From Elysia chlorotica (lineage: Eukaryota > Mollusca > Gastropoda > Plakobranchidae), in NCBI GenBank assembly GCA_003991915.1, contig RQTK01000083.1, positions 342,989 to 406,988 on the forward strand: a stretch of DNA of 64,000 nt, in the 5' to 3' direction. Shown piece by piece: positions 12,871-25,369 of the stretch. Position 1 is the stretch's first letter; each line of letters begins with the position of its first letter. The notes beneath the pieces were generated by a model. The model did not search any database, was not told the DNA's origin, and worked only from the letters and a program-made list of their open reading frames with translations. Made by a program: the position numbers and the translations under genes.

Positions 12871-14464
12871 GCTCTTCATCTTATTCTAATGTGCTTGATT
12901 TCATCCCCTCTCTACTCACTTTCCGTTAACGAGATTTTTATGTCCACTCATGGAATAACTAATGAAATGCATATATATAAATACTAAACATTGGGACAGG
13001 AAAACACTGGTCAGGTCATAGTCCCTTGGACGTTTTGGTTTTCAACCATTATATTACATATTCTACTTTTTGTTTTGTACATGTTTTCTATTTCGTGAAA
13101 TTTAACATCGCACTCATCGAATAAAAAGTATTGGGGCCGTGGAGCGCGTCAGATTGAGGTTCATATTTCCTTATCGACGAGTATATCTACAGGATAATTA
13201 TCTATTTCGCAAATCAAAATAATAAACCTAGGGCCTTTTGGTGCTTTGACGATAGTGGATTTTTTTAGGGAGAGATCCCGATGTGGCGGTTGGGGTATAT
13301 ACATTATTCTATAGGCTTTATACCGCACTTTTTAAAGTGGTGATGATAATGATGATTGTAATGATGATGATCATCATGATCATGCTAGTAATAATTAGAA
13401 TAACGGAGACGATTTGTTTTATTGAAATATATGTATTTCCAAAGTCTACTTCAAGATATTCGATATTTCGACGCTTCAAGAAATCTTCTATGCGACCGAA
13501 GTAGGAAAAGAACTGCGAGACTTACAGGTTTAGAAGTAATAATGTCCAAAACGAATGCATTGATTACTTTGGCAACGTTGTTTGTACCAAGTAAAATGTA
13601 TGATAACGTTTTGAGAAAAATTGAGCACGTTTCATAGAGCAAAGTCTCTAGCATATAATGTGAACGCCTAATTCGGGAATAAATCAAAATTATGATGTTG
13701 TTTTTTTTTGTGCTAAAGCCAACCTTCCATTTTTAGATGGGAAAAAGCATACTTCGGATTCCACTCGGTTTAAAATAGCAAGAAAATTGCCACAAGCTTG
13801 ATCTGAACATCCCATAATTTTCTTCTTCGGTCTGAAGATCAATCAATCATTCAAGCTCATTGAGCTTATTTCCATCCACTCAAGGTGTCTCACTAATTAT
13901 ATCGAAACCAATGCAGGCTGGTTTTCCTCGTAGTCAGGACGAAAATAAACAGCACTAGAGGGGCCCATGTAAATTCTTTAATCAACTTAACAGAAAAAAA
14001 CCCATCATAATTGAGTTTCTTTTTGTTAGAGGATATTTTTTGTACTCCACTCAATGCGCAAGGGGGTTTGTGGGGGGGGGGGTCAATGAAAAATTATTGA
14101 ATTATCCAATTACGGAGTGGAGAACTTAATAAAAAAGTGGAATGAGGTATTATTTGATTATTGAAAATAAGAAATCGCAAAACAAGAAAAGAGAAGAGGG
14201 TGAATCGTGGAAAAAGAAAGAGCAGCAACAATGGCAAAGAAATAAGACCATCACAATGATGTGGCCAGGGGCAAAGTCAACAGGTCGATGCAATCCTTGA
14301 ATTTCATTAGAGAGAACAGTAACACCCCCGGCAGCATTGACACGTACAATGTCAACAGGTTGTGTCTTTGCTCTGGGTTCCACGTCTCCTAGGTTCACCA
14401 GGGGGTCCTATAATATGGTGACAGTGTCAACAATTCCAAGCTGCTTCTCTTCTTTATAGAGCAT

Positions 14465-14627
<163 letters not shown>

Positions 14628-14796
14628 AGGTTTCCCAATGGGGATCCTATACGGCGACGGGGTGTCAACAAATTCAAGCTGTTTCTAAGTGATAGAAATG
14701 TAGTAACTTCATAGACAGAGGCTGGTGAGCGCGGGTCGCCAATGATAAATAAATAATAATTAATTTTTCTCAAGGTTCTGTCGGGCTTTTCATTGG

Positions 14797-14974
14797 AGGC
14801 CTTGCGATAACAAAGCCCATAACAAAACGAAGACGATAGGGAAGAAAATCTGCACCGCACCGGCTTCTTATCATAGCTCTATCCTAGACGTATGGAGCCA
14901 AAGATCCATCACGAAACTCACCGATAAAGGTCGTGATTATGTCATCCGTTAACGTCGTGTGGATCGCAAAACCT
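14797..14974 (-). mobile_element. ~175-bp inverted-end repeat family, copy
   Basis: 178 bp. On the minus strand it begins AGGTTTTGCGATCCACACG and ends TTATCGCAAGGCCT. Shared blocks include GATGACATAATCACGACC, TTGGCTCCAT and CTATCGTCTTCGTTTTG. It starts about 170 bp downstream of a long (CT)n tract. Confidence 0.65.
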
Positions 14975-15329
14975 ATACTGAAGTCGTAGCTGCTACAAGT
15001 AGAGATCGATTTCCTTGTTGAACTCACCCCATCCAGACGTTGTTGGCGGATGCCGGCATATACCTGAAGGGGTGAGAGGCATCAATAATTCCCGACATGT
15101 TGTCCAGCCACGGGCTGTTTATGGTCCTGAGAGCGATTGGGTGTTTGGACGATTGGGGTCTCCTCTCGGTTCTTGCTTGTGTTAAATGTATGTTACAGGT
15201 AATGTTATATCATTATTATGTCATGTCAAATCGTCAAGGTGTCTCACGAGCCGATGTTATGGCAAAGTTTTCAGAGTGAGGTATTAAATGAGAGTTTCTA
15301 CATTTCTTACCTTTTCTCTGGGTATCTCC

Positions 15330-15379
15330 CCTGTCTCTCTCTATCTTTCTCTTTCTTTCTCTCTCTGTCTGTCTGTCTG

Positions 15380-15449
<70 letters not shown>

Positions 15450-15460
15450 TCTCTCTCCGC
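15330..15460 (+). repeat. (CT)n tract with CTGT segment
   Basis: CT dinucleotides with CTGTCTGTCTGT inside and a CTTT-rich start. Confidence 0.95.
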
Positions 15461-16235
15461 GCACGCTCCTCCAAATTCCTAAACTAAATCCTTCCATGTT
15501 GTTTTTTAAAAGAGTTAAGTTTACTAACGCTATTATCTTTATCGGAGTTCGTTTTAAGCGTGGAACCATTAAACCTAATGTAGCGTTAAATAATTATTAT
15601 AATGGCTCGCCATGCGATTTGTACTAACCTTTCAAAAAATAAGCATTAAACATTGATACAGATGGATCACGCCTGATTTAAGATCTTCTTAATGATCCAT
15701 GACAGGATTTTGCGATTGAGTGGAGCCTCCATTAACAAAAATACATGTATGTATTGCTTTATCAAGGAGATATGGTATGCATGAAGAGCATCCGTCGAGA
15801 ACCTAACCAGGTTTGCTTGCAATACATACTACCAAAAGCCTTCATGTTATTAGATTTCATTTTAAATAGCGTGCTAAGCACCAAAATCATTACTTCTAGT
15901 AAATCTGGCGCGTTAAAAGCTTATTTTTGTTGCTGTGGGTATATTTTCAGCAAGGCAAAATTGGAATATCTGATATTTTCCTCCAGATAGAAATCCGTGC
16001 TTTGAATTCGAACAGAGAGAGCTCTGTTTTCATAGACCGAACAAGCTCTAAATTGTTATCCACTTAAATCTGCTATTGTGTCGAGTAAATCCGACGCCAA
16101 CTTCTATTTAAAAAAAACGGACAAAAAGAAAACATTGGTCAAGCCCGAACAATCGGGAGATTGAAATGGGACGGTCGCAGGCGGACCCTGTCGTATCGGG
16201 TTTCTTGGACTCCCGTACAGATGGCATGTAAACCT

Positions 16236-16353
16236 CATAGGACACAATGATAATACAGTAAACTCCATAGGACAGAATGCTACTACAGTAAACTCCATAG
16301 GACGGTTACTAACTGAACTTCATAAGACAGCTACTTTGAAATTGATTGGACAG
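16236..16353 (+). repeat. 30-bp minisatellite, decaying
   Basis: Two near-perfect 30-bp units (CATAGGACA..., ending CAGTAAACTC) start at 16236 and 16266, followed by degenerate CATAGGACGG, CATAAGACAG and GGACAG units. Confidence 0.75.
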
Positions 16354-17268
16354 CCACTGTATACTTTATTGCACATCTCATAGTTAGCTATGTAGTTAGT
16401 TCTCTTGATCCAGTCTTTGTTGTTATCCGGCCTGTGAGGCTAGAAGACATTGAGACCTTATACATGACGTGCACTGTAGAGCCAGCAATGTACCTGTTGC
16501 TTTCCTCCTTAGGAAGACTTTGCAACAGGTTATTTTTAAATTTCTTGTCCCCGCCTAGACTCTAGTTTAAGGGTACCGATTCGTACAGTTTTCGTTATAA
16601 GATGAGGTCAGGTGAGGAAGAGAATTCAAAGATGACTATTCTACAGGTATGTTAATGTCTCTGAAGTCCTGACTTTGTCATGTTAACATTTCGTTGTTTA
16701 TGGTTCTTCCCTGTCTCTTAAGCCGTCTACAATCTCCAACGCCCATCTTTCTCCTGTACCGCCCATCCTTACTCCCCTTAAAAAAAACCCACAACTTTGA
16801 GGTCATTGCCGTTTTGAGCGTAGCCCTGGCCACGCACTGAGTCCTTTGTTGCCCTACGCCGGCATACGAGCCTTTTGTCCTCACTCGTTCTTCTTTTCTT
16901 TTTTTTTTTGTACAGAGAAAAGTTTATAGTAAAGTTTGACCATCGAAATCGCGCCAATACTTTTTGTTCTTTTCTTTCTTTTTGCTATTTTTTCCCTTCA
17001 CTGCTCTCAGATAGCATGCCTTTCGTCCTTTCATTTCTACTCCAATGTTCCGCTCCCTCTCCTCACCCTTCCTCCTCCATCTCCACGAGTGAGGGTCCGT
17101 ACATTGTCACTCGCCTGTTGAATGTTGATTGTCTGTCCTGAAGTCCCACGCCCGTCTGTGAGACTCTGAGTCTGGTCTGAGGTGAGTTGTAGCCCCCCGT
17201 CAGCAGCTGGTGGCGGATTGACCAATGGGAGTCCAGCTCCTTTATGTGGTCATCGTGAAAGATGATCC

Positions 17269-17270
<2 letters not shown>

Positions 17271-17327
<57 letters not shown>

Positions 17328-17476
17328 CAGTAGCAGTAGCAGTAGCAGTAGCAGTAGCAGTAGCAGCAGCAGCAGTAGCATAGTAGTAGTAGTAGTAGTA
17401 GTAGCAGTAGCAGTAGCAGTAGCAGTAGCAGTAGCAGTAGCAGTAGCAGTAGCAGTAGCAGCAGCAGCAGTAGCAT
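17271..17476 (+). repeat. Compound TAG / CAGTAG / CAG array
   Basis: Two successive blocks (17271-17380 and 17381-17476) each run from TAG units through CAGTAG hexamers to CAGCAGCAG and TAGCAT. The array therefore has a higher-order duplicated structure. Confidence 0.9.
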
Positions 17477-18076
17477 CAGGGAAATCGAAAGCTCACCAAT
17501 TGTACTTTTAAAGGTGGCCCAATGTTAAACAGGCATTGTATTTTGTGATAGTAGAAATAACGTGACTGTCAAATTAGGTACATTTTCCTCAAACTAGCCT
17601 TTAAAAAATATAGACCTTATTTAAGAAAAAATATATTTTTACGCATTAAAAGTCCTTTTTTAAACACGCAGATTGGTCATCACTGTCTTTGTAGAATGAC
17701 TCGCTTTATATTTAACCTTTTCGGTGTCCCCTACGTTCCCGGTTCGCACTAACTCTGCAAAAGGTGACGTCCCAAACAATTTCTGTAAGAATACCTGAGA
17801 CGCCAGCCAAGGGTCGGCCCTTCCATCCCCTGACCGGTCACCTGTTTTATTCGTGGACAGATGGTCGCGTGACCAGCGGGGGGAGACCAGTCCTGGGAGG
17901 GTCGCCCTGGGAGCAATTGGATATATGTCTGGACTCTGGAGCCGCCTGGTGGATTATTCCACTGCATCCCTTGAATCCCTCGAATCTCTTCCGTTACCGG
18001 GCCGTGCAATGTCCGCTCGGCGCTCCGTGTGCCAACAAAGACAGGAAGAACCGACGGGGCCGCTACAGGACACCAG

Positions 18077-18259
18077 AGCCATTGCGATAACCGGGGCCCG
18101 TACCAAAACTAAAACGATACGGAAAGGAATCTGTACCGGCGTCCAATCATAGTTCTATGCAAAACTGATGGAGCCAATGACTGATCAGAAGATCGGAAAA
18201 TCCCCATGCCTAAGGGTCTTGCCTACGCCATCCGTTATCGCCGTGTGGTTCGCAAGGCT
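18077..18259 (-). mobile_element. ~175-bp inverted-end repeat family, copy
   Basis: On the minus strand it runs AGCCTTGCGAACCACACGG ... CCGGTTATCGCAATGGCT, 183 bp. The inner inverted pair GCGATAACCGG / CCGTTATCGC is clear, and the shared blocks CCATCAGT and GATTCCTTT are present. Confidence 0.65.
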
Positions 18260-20746
18260 TATACAAACCAGACTCGGCCTATGCTAAATCTGGTCACATT
18301 TCTAAACACTGCTTGTCTTGTTCTTTCTTCCACCTTTTTCTTACTTTCCTCTCCCGTTATTTTTGTCCTGTGTGATGATGTAGCAGTAGCGTCTTTCTCT
18401 ATTTGTCTGTCTGTGCCCGCCCTACCTAAATCCCATCTGGCGACATAGAGAGATGGGAGCGGCGGAAAGAGATGGTCGTCTCTTTCTGATGCTGTTTCAT
18501 TATTTTCTTACAAGTGGTGTGCCCTTATTTTTCATCATTCTTTCTCTTTATTCCCCTCCCTTTCTTTATGCGTCTTTATCTCTGTCTTTGTATCTGTCTG
18601 TCTGCCTAGTCTTTAAGATCATTATAAATTTTGAAGTGAAACATAACAAAAAATATTTGTTTGTGTATGTGGGTGTGTGTTCGTCCTTGTGTTATTTTCA
18701 CCAGGGACATGTTCCATCGAATCAAGACATTACATTTCTACCACCAAGAAAATGCACACAAAATATTCAACCAAAAAGAAAGGAAACGAAAAATTACCTA
18801 AACATTCTATTGGAAAAAAAAGTTTTGCGCGCAAAGAAATTTACAGATTTATCTTCCTCAAAAACTTAGCCTATTTCTTTGTTGTCATCACGACTATTCT
18901 AGCGCTCTTAGGGAGAGAAGAAAAGTTTGGTGTCAGAGCAGGTGAGATGAATGTCCTGCACCTGACTCTCTCAGTGCCTAACGTTTAAAATCTTTCTCTC
19001 GCGGACTAATGCTTATGATTGGTCATGGTTTGGCTTTCACCGAGGACAAAACCTGGCCGGTCTAGTTCGCCTCCGCCGATATGCCACGTTGGCCCTATCT
19101 CTGCAGTGGAAAATAATGACTATAATAAAAGTTGATGGATGGCAGGGTGGGTTTTACTTTCTTTCTCTTTCTCCTTGGCGTCAAGATTGTGATAGTTTGT
19201 ATAAACTGGCTCTTGAACAATTTAATACTAGTTTTTGACTCATTTAATTCCTATGTTTTGCCCCTATAAAGTGCGTGCTGAGTGTCCCTATGTATTCATT
19301 TTTCTCTGCATGTATTACGCTTTTCCTCGACGTTTTCTTAATAAGATAGAAATGGCAATCATGTCTGAGGACAAAAACAACAAAGAAAAACGCTTGGTTC
19401 TGAGATGGACTTCTAGTTCTCCCCTTTCCTTACCTCTGACCAACTTCCTACCATCACCCCTCTTTTCCATCACATTCTCTTTTTTCAGCACAATCACTTT
19501 TCAATAAATGAAAAAAAATCTTCCTTTGTTAAGTTTCACAAGTATTTTTTAAATATTAAAAATAGCATACAGGTGACTTATTTTTACATAGCGTTAGTTA
19601 AAATGGTGGATACCTCTTGTTACATTCTCTTGTTTACTCCATAGTCTTTCATATAAGTCGTGTATTCTTACTTGGCGACACTAGTCTACTTATTCACCAG
19701 TGTTTGTGTTAGCTCTCATCTCCTAGGTAAATTATTCCCTATCTCTCCCCCGACCCAACACATCCATAACTATTCTCCTGGTTGTTTGCGAGTTTCAGTG
19801 GAGTGGTAGAGCCTTTAATTGAAGCCTAGCTGGTGGAAGCTGCAGAGTTAACACAGTATTAAACTAATGACAGGGCTCTGTCTCCGTGTGGCTTCCACGC
19901 CGATTCTAATTGTATCGAGATCGCGTTTCAAATGACATGCTTGAGGGGTCACCGCGGTCTTAAGAGAGATAAGAGAGATGAGACGTGGATAAGCTAAGCA
20001 GTAACTGAGTATTACATAGTACGGGTTATTGCTGGTAGTGAGGCTGTTGTTGTTGCTGGTGGTGTAGAATTTGTTCTAGTTTTTTTTTTGTTGCTTTTTT
20101 TTACTTTGACATTGTGCTGCATGTTGTTCGAACCTTAAATCCTAATTATATTGGATACATTTATTTGCTTACTATGTTCTAGAAATTATTGATGTTTTAT
20201 GTACTTTGCCGTTTGTTTGCTAACACTGGTACTGACAGTCGACGGCGTGTGTGTTTCACTTTATACTATTGCAAAAAAAAACAACAAAAGAACCCTAAAT
20301 ACAATTCACTAAACAACAACAAAAACACGTTGAGAGTTAAGGAGGAAAACAACTTTTTTACCACAGAACTAGCAGTTGGCAAAAGGTCAATGATTTAACT
20401 TGTTGTTTTAGAAGCGGGGAACCATAAAATAATTGATACATTTTTCTCCGGTAATTGTACACAACTTGTATCCATCCAGCTCAGGACAATCGATATGATT
20501 AATTTTGGTCTGACCTCAGAGAATGAGATGTACCAGAGGTCAGTGGTAGGTCAGGGCCGAGTAAGCAGAGCCGTCGCAGTCGGGTCTATTGATGCTTTTG
20601 TTGTTTGACCAAACCTATAACGCTGATTGTTCTTTGATTCTTTCACACCTCGGAAGGTCACGTGGATATTTTAGTCACTGACCCGTGCTGGAAAACAAAG
20701 CTAGCCCAGTGGACCTCGACACGCGATCTTTAATATGTGAAACCAC

Positions 20747-20920
20747 AGGTCTAGCGATTTATGCGGCGACAGCGGATGACATAATCAAAACCTCCCAAGG
20801 CATGGGTTTTCTGGTCGCTCATTGGTTCCATCAGTCTTGAATAGAGATATGATTGGACGTCTTTGTAGATTCCTTTCGTATCGTCTTGTTTTTGCAATGG
20901 GGCTGTTTACTGCAATACCT
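20747..20920 (+). mobile_element. ~175-bp inverted-end repeat family, diverged copy
   Basis: 174 bp. It shares GCGGATGACATAATC, GGTCGCTCATTGGTTCCATC, AGATTCCTTTCGTATCGTC and a decayed terminal TGCAATACCT with the other copies. Confidence 0.6.
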
Positions 20921-22117
20921 CTAACAGCGTACCCCATCCAGAACCTTCTGTCAAAACCTTTTAGTAGACTCGCACGAGCGAATGCGAGATTTGATTGTTC
21001 TGCCTATTGATGGAAGGGCAAATTACCCTGAATGGTTTGATTCTGTTAGTTTAACGAAGCTGGTCCAGAGAGGTCGCCTGGTTTGTTCTTTATCGCGCTG
21101 TAGACATAGGCAATCTAGCCCGTGGCCTTTTGAAGGCTGTTGTTCGGGAAAGTAATAATTTAAAATATTGTGGAGGGGCACGCGACCAGCGTTCCATTAT
21201 CTTCTATTCATAGTTTAAGAGACACCACCGGTTGAGTTCGTCCATGGAAAGAGATTAATTTGCTGCTTTATTAAATTTAAAATAATGGTTAGTTTTGTTG
21301 TGTTCAATTTTATTGTTCATGTATAAATAAAAAGGCAATATTTTCTCTGCTCGTAAGTTTAGTGTCCCTTCAATTTCGAGGTTAAACTTCCTCAATAGTT
21401 TCTATCGAAAACAAAACAAATGTGTTTTCTTGATGGTTAACTTTGTTGTTGTTACCGTTTTTCATTTTTGTTTTAAATGACTGGTGTGAAAATTTTCACT
21501 TACGGTAGTAAAGAAGAGAAAGATTAAAGTCTCAAGTGACGATAATAATGACAACAGTGTCTTATCTTTTTTATGACCGATGCTTTTGTGTTTGTCGTTC
21601 TCATTCTCTTCTCCTTCTCCACATAAAAAAAAGCGCAAGCTGGATAAATATTTCATGTACTTTGTAATAATTACACCGCCTCTCACAAACTAAACGAAAA
21701 AAGTTTAAGTAAGACCACCGTCACCTGGCTCCAGGAGTCTCAGGCAGGCACGATCTTTCTGTGTAATCAGGTCGGCCGGGTTGACACAAGACGTGAGGAG
21801 AAACGTCCGAGTGTCCACGTCTAGGACTGTTCCAGCATAACAGGCTTTGTTTATCTCCCACTGTTTCACACAGGCGGAGGTCTGCCATTGATTCTAATTA
21901 CAACTCCATACACAGTACGGTAGTGCACTCCGGGCCCGACACCTGGAGTAAATTTAGCTTGGCCTCAGACACCTACCTCTCCCCCCCCCCCCCCTAGGTG
22001 TGAGTGTGTGTTGGGTCCAATACATTGTATTAATGCTCTCCCCATCCCACACACACACACAAGTTCTCTTGTATCTCCCTCCCTCCTTGTCTTTGCCTTT
22101 CCCTCCCCTCCCCCTCT

Positions 22118-22121
22118 CTAT

Positions 22122-22201
<80 letters not shown>
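22118..22201 (+). repeat. (CT)n tract
   Basis: About 38 CT units, preceded by an irregular pyrimidine segment from 22070. Confidence 0.95.
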
Positions 22202-22206
<5 letters not shown>

Positions 22207-24076
22207 CCTCTTCTTCCTTTTGATATTTATGTATGTTAATAGTTCTGTAGACATGCCTTGTTGTCTCAAAAATGTCGCCCCATGTCTACACCTATTTTCA
22301 AAATTCTATATTTATTTCATTTACTATCTAAACATGGTAATTTATTTCATTTACCATCGCCAGTTGGTAAATTCCAATGACATTTCTGTATTTTACCCTT
22401 GAGCCCCACAAAAATTACCTTTACAGATGAGCTGGGCTACTGCATAGTTTACGTTACTAACCCTTGAGCCGAGGAGTATCAGGTCTATAGAATTTACCAT
22501 GCAGCCAGCATGCATGAATACCGCCTTTCCCAGGCTTTGCTTCCGGTGTCCACTGCTGCTCATCCAACTGGTCAAGTCGAGAAGACCAGGAGTTTGTATT
22601 GAATGTCCATCCTCGACCAGCGGTCAGCCAGCCAATCAATGGAGATAATGGGGCGTGCAGGCAGACCTGGGCTAAATTAACAATGGCCGTAATCACGGAG
22701 CGGTCAAAAGGTCAGGGGTTAGGGGTCGGCCCCAGGTGTCACAAACTAAGGTAGAACTGACCTGGACCAAAATGACCAGTGTGAGAGACTGGCCTCAATG
22801 TAGCCATTAATAGTAAAATTGTCGACACTTGAAAACTCCAAAATTCTATAGCTATAGAGAGTGAGCCTCAGTTGCACTGTCGGTTGTTTCGTGGATGACT
22901 ATAATGATTTTCGAAGTTGTGCTTATGTACGTGTACCCATTTATTGCATTTTGTCGTTGTACTGAATGTTCATTATTTTGTTTTGTTTGCACGTCGATGC
23001 TATGTTGTTGTCTTCCGAGCCTTTTTGTAGGTTTTTTTTTATATCGCTTTGTTCAAATGTTTAGTGTTGATTGATGTACCTCGAGCCTCGAAGGGTTTGT
23101 CAGTTTTCCACCTCACCACCAATGCACAGCAAGGTTTCAGTCACTTTCCGCCAGGTCCATGTTTGTACTTTGGCGACCACAATGGTCGACTCAAGTCCAC
23201 TCTGGTCCATTGTGGTCACCTGTGGCCCCCAAAAGGCGTGACCTGATCCCGCCAAGGCGATGTCCGCGTCCTCGAGTGTTGTTTTTCCCGGTGCCGAGCC
23301 CCTGTTTGCATGTCTGGCTGTCAAACACTCAGGCCTGCCACAGCCTGCTTAATGCAAAGATTTCCCTTTCGCCTTCTGTTCCCTATCAGTATGTTATTTT
23401 TTGTTGTGCCCCAACTCACTGGCCTCTAAACTCCAACAGAAACTGTCCTCATAGTTCGTAGCGTATTTTTTTCCTGGTTCCTGTTGTTATTTGGTTTTTA
23501 TATTTCCATAAAATCGGAGATTTGGGATTGTTTATTTTTGTAAACTGTAACTTGCGGTCTTTCTCTCTATCTGAGGGCACTACTTAAACCTGCACAAACG
23601 CCAGTCGACTCCTTTAAATTATATATTGTAAACCATGTAAAAATTAGATCCAGACACCTCACAATTTCTAAGCTTTAAAGAAGTACCATGGTCGCGTCCT
23701 TGTGAAGTGTCGTCATGAATCGGTGACTTTGGAAACAATAGGCAATTATTAGTTTGTGATCAGGTTTCAATAACCATCGTAACAAAATACATAACAGCTC
23801 CAGGGCACTGGGCAGAAAGCGGGTTTTGCTAATGACCCCAGACAAAGCGCCGTGTGTATACACCGTGTGATGATGGATATCGAGTTTCCTTTCAATTCAT
23901 TAGTAGAATCAGGAGTAAATGTTGTAGACACTTTGTCCGTCGCTCATGTCCGAGACAGAGGGCTTTCAACTCTGGACAGTTTCCCTGGCGTGAGAGCAGT
24001 GGAGGCTCATTAGTTGAACAATGTCGAGGTAATGAAAGAGAAAAGAGAGTAACTTGAGAAAGCCGTTTTCCCTGTT

Positions 24077-24140
24077 GGTCTGTCTGTCTGTCTGTCTGTC
24101 TGTCTGCCTGTCTGTCTGCCTGTCTGTCTGCCTGTCTCTC
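24077..24140 (+). repeat. (CTGT)n tract
   Basis: About 14 tetranucleotide units with CTGC variants. Confidence 0.9.
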
Positions 24141-24480
24141 TCCGTCTCCCCATACCTCACACTTTTTTCTCACTGTCAATTTTGATTTTACACCCTCCCC
24201 TCCCTTTTTTTTTCTTCACGTCGCCAGGCTTAATTACTCACTTATTTATATTTTACCTTCAGCATTTCCTCAATGAATTGATCTGCTTTTGTCTTCGCCA
24301 ATACACGTAATGTCTATTATTTCCTACCTTGATTTGTTTTTCAAATGTACCATCTAAGTCTAATCAAAGAACTAAGTTATAAGGTTGCCTTTGATCCGTG
24401 TATAATATTTTGACCCGGAATTCGTCCGACCCTGCTCACCCCCATTTGGTCTAATAGACCTAATATACTATAATGTCTAA

Positions 24481-25369
24481 GGGACTGTACAGACGAAGGA
24501 TTTTTTCCATGCGTATGTCCTTGGAATTATTTCTGTTCAGACGGCGTGTACTTTTCGCAGAGTCAAATATACACAAGCAAACGCATGTGTAGTTTGCACT
24601 CTGTTTTTTAAGAGTGTTCAGACGTTGTGTATTTTCCGAGTGTATATTTTGATGCGATGCGCATCGACTGTCACGTGATCTTGTTTGTTTGACGGCATCG
24701 ATCGAAATGGCGGCATACAATGAAGACCAGAAACCTAGATCTACGTCTGCTAGCGAAGAAGAACAATGGAGTACCAGTGAAGAGGAAGATGCAATTGTTT
24801 TCTGCTCTTACAATCTCTCCCAGCAAAACGGAAAAAGAGCAAACAGAATTTTTTTAATAGCCTGGATTTTTTATATCATATAAAATTGGTCGTTCCTCCA
24901 GACATTATATAAAGGCTTCTGCAGTCGCCATTTATGTGTTTGTTTTGAAGACCGCGGGTCACTAGGGTTCACGCATGCGCAGTGACCCCTTGATTGCATG
25001 TGTATATCAGAGTCAAACATACACATGCGAAACAGACTGGTGTGAACACTCTGGTTTGGTGCATGCCGAAAACAGAGTGAAAAATACACATGGTCTGAAT
25101 GCTCTGGACGCTTGTGTATTTTTGACTCTGATATACACATGCAAATTGGCTGCGCAGAGTGGTGTGAACAGAAAATAAAATATACACATCGAAAATACAC
25201 GCGGAAAACATACTGGTGTGTACACTCACTAAGCAGTTCACTGCCCCTCACACTAATTACAGACGCCAATCCAACCAGCGAGTCGGAGCTTTTGTTTTGT
25301 TTTGTTTGTTCTTTATTTCACGACCATTTCCTGGTCTCCCTGATCTAAATTCCTCCTGTCTGAACACCC
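24481..25369 (+). mobile_element. PIF/Harbinger-like non-autonomous DNA transposon (889 bp)
   Basis: The imperfect ends are inverted: left GGGACTGTACAGACGAAGGA, right end read backwards GGGTGTTCAGACAGGAGGA. GGG ends with a TGT(T)CAGAC core and a TAA immediately outside the left end fit the PIF/Harbinger/ISL2EU pattern, but the right flank is TTT, so the target duplication is not intact. Inside is a short open frame resembling a transposase N-terminus, followed by a 24998-25250 block of repeated and inverted motifs (for example GTGTGAACACTCTG, and TGTGTATATCAGAGTC in both orientations). No DDE catalytic region is present. Confidence 0.45.
24707..24883 (+). pseudogene. N-terminal transposase-like fragment inside the 24.5-kb element
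   Basis: An open frame of 58 residues (an upstream in-frame ATG lies at 24689). It has an acidic Ser/Glu-rich start (SASEEEQWSTSEEEDA) followed by IVFCSYNLSQQNGKRANR, which recalls the first residues of HARBI1-like transposases before their conserved W-x-R-P region. The frame then runs into a hydrophobic stretch and a stop, so the nuclease domain is absent. It is either a truncated transposase 5' end or chance; the assignment rests on recalled family pattern only. Confidence 0.35.

Larger units (their letters stand above)
15465..24076. other. Intron sequence between microsatellites and repeats
   Basis: Besides the listed tracts, the minisatellite at 16236 and two ~175-bp family copies, nothing is recognised in 15465-16235, 16360-17270, 17480-18076, 18260-20746, 20921-22117 or 22205-24076. 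Confidence 0.5.
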
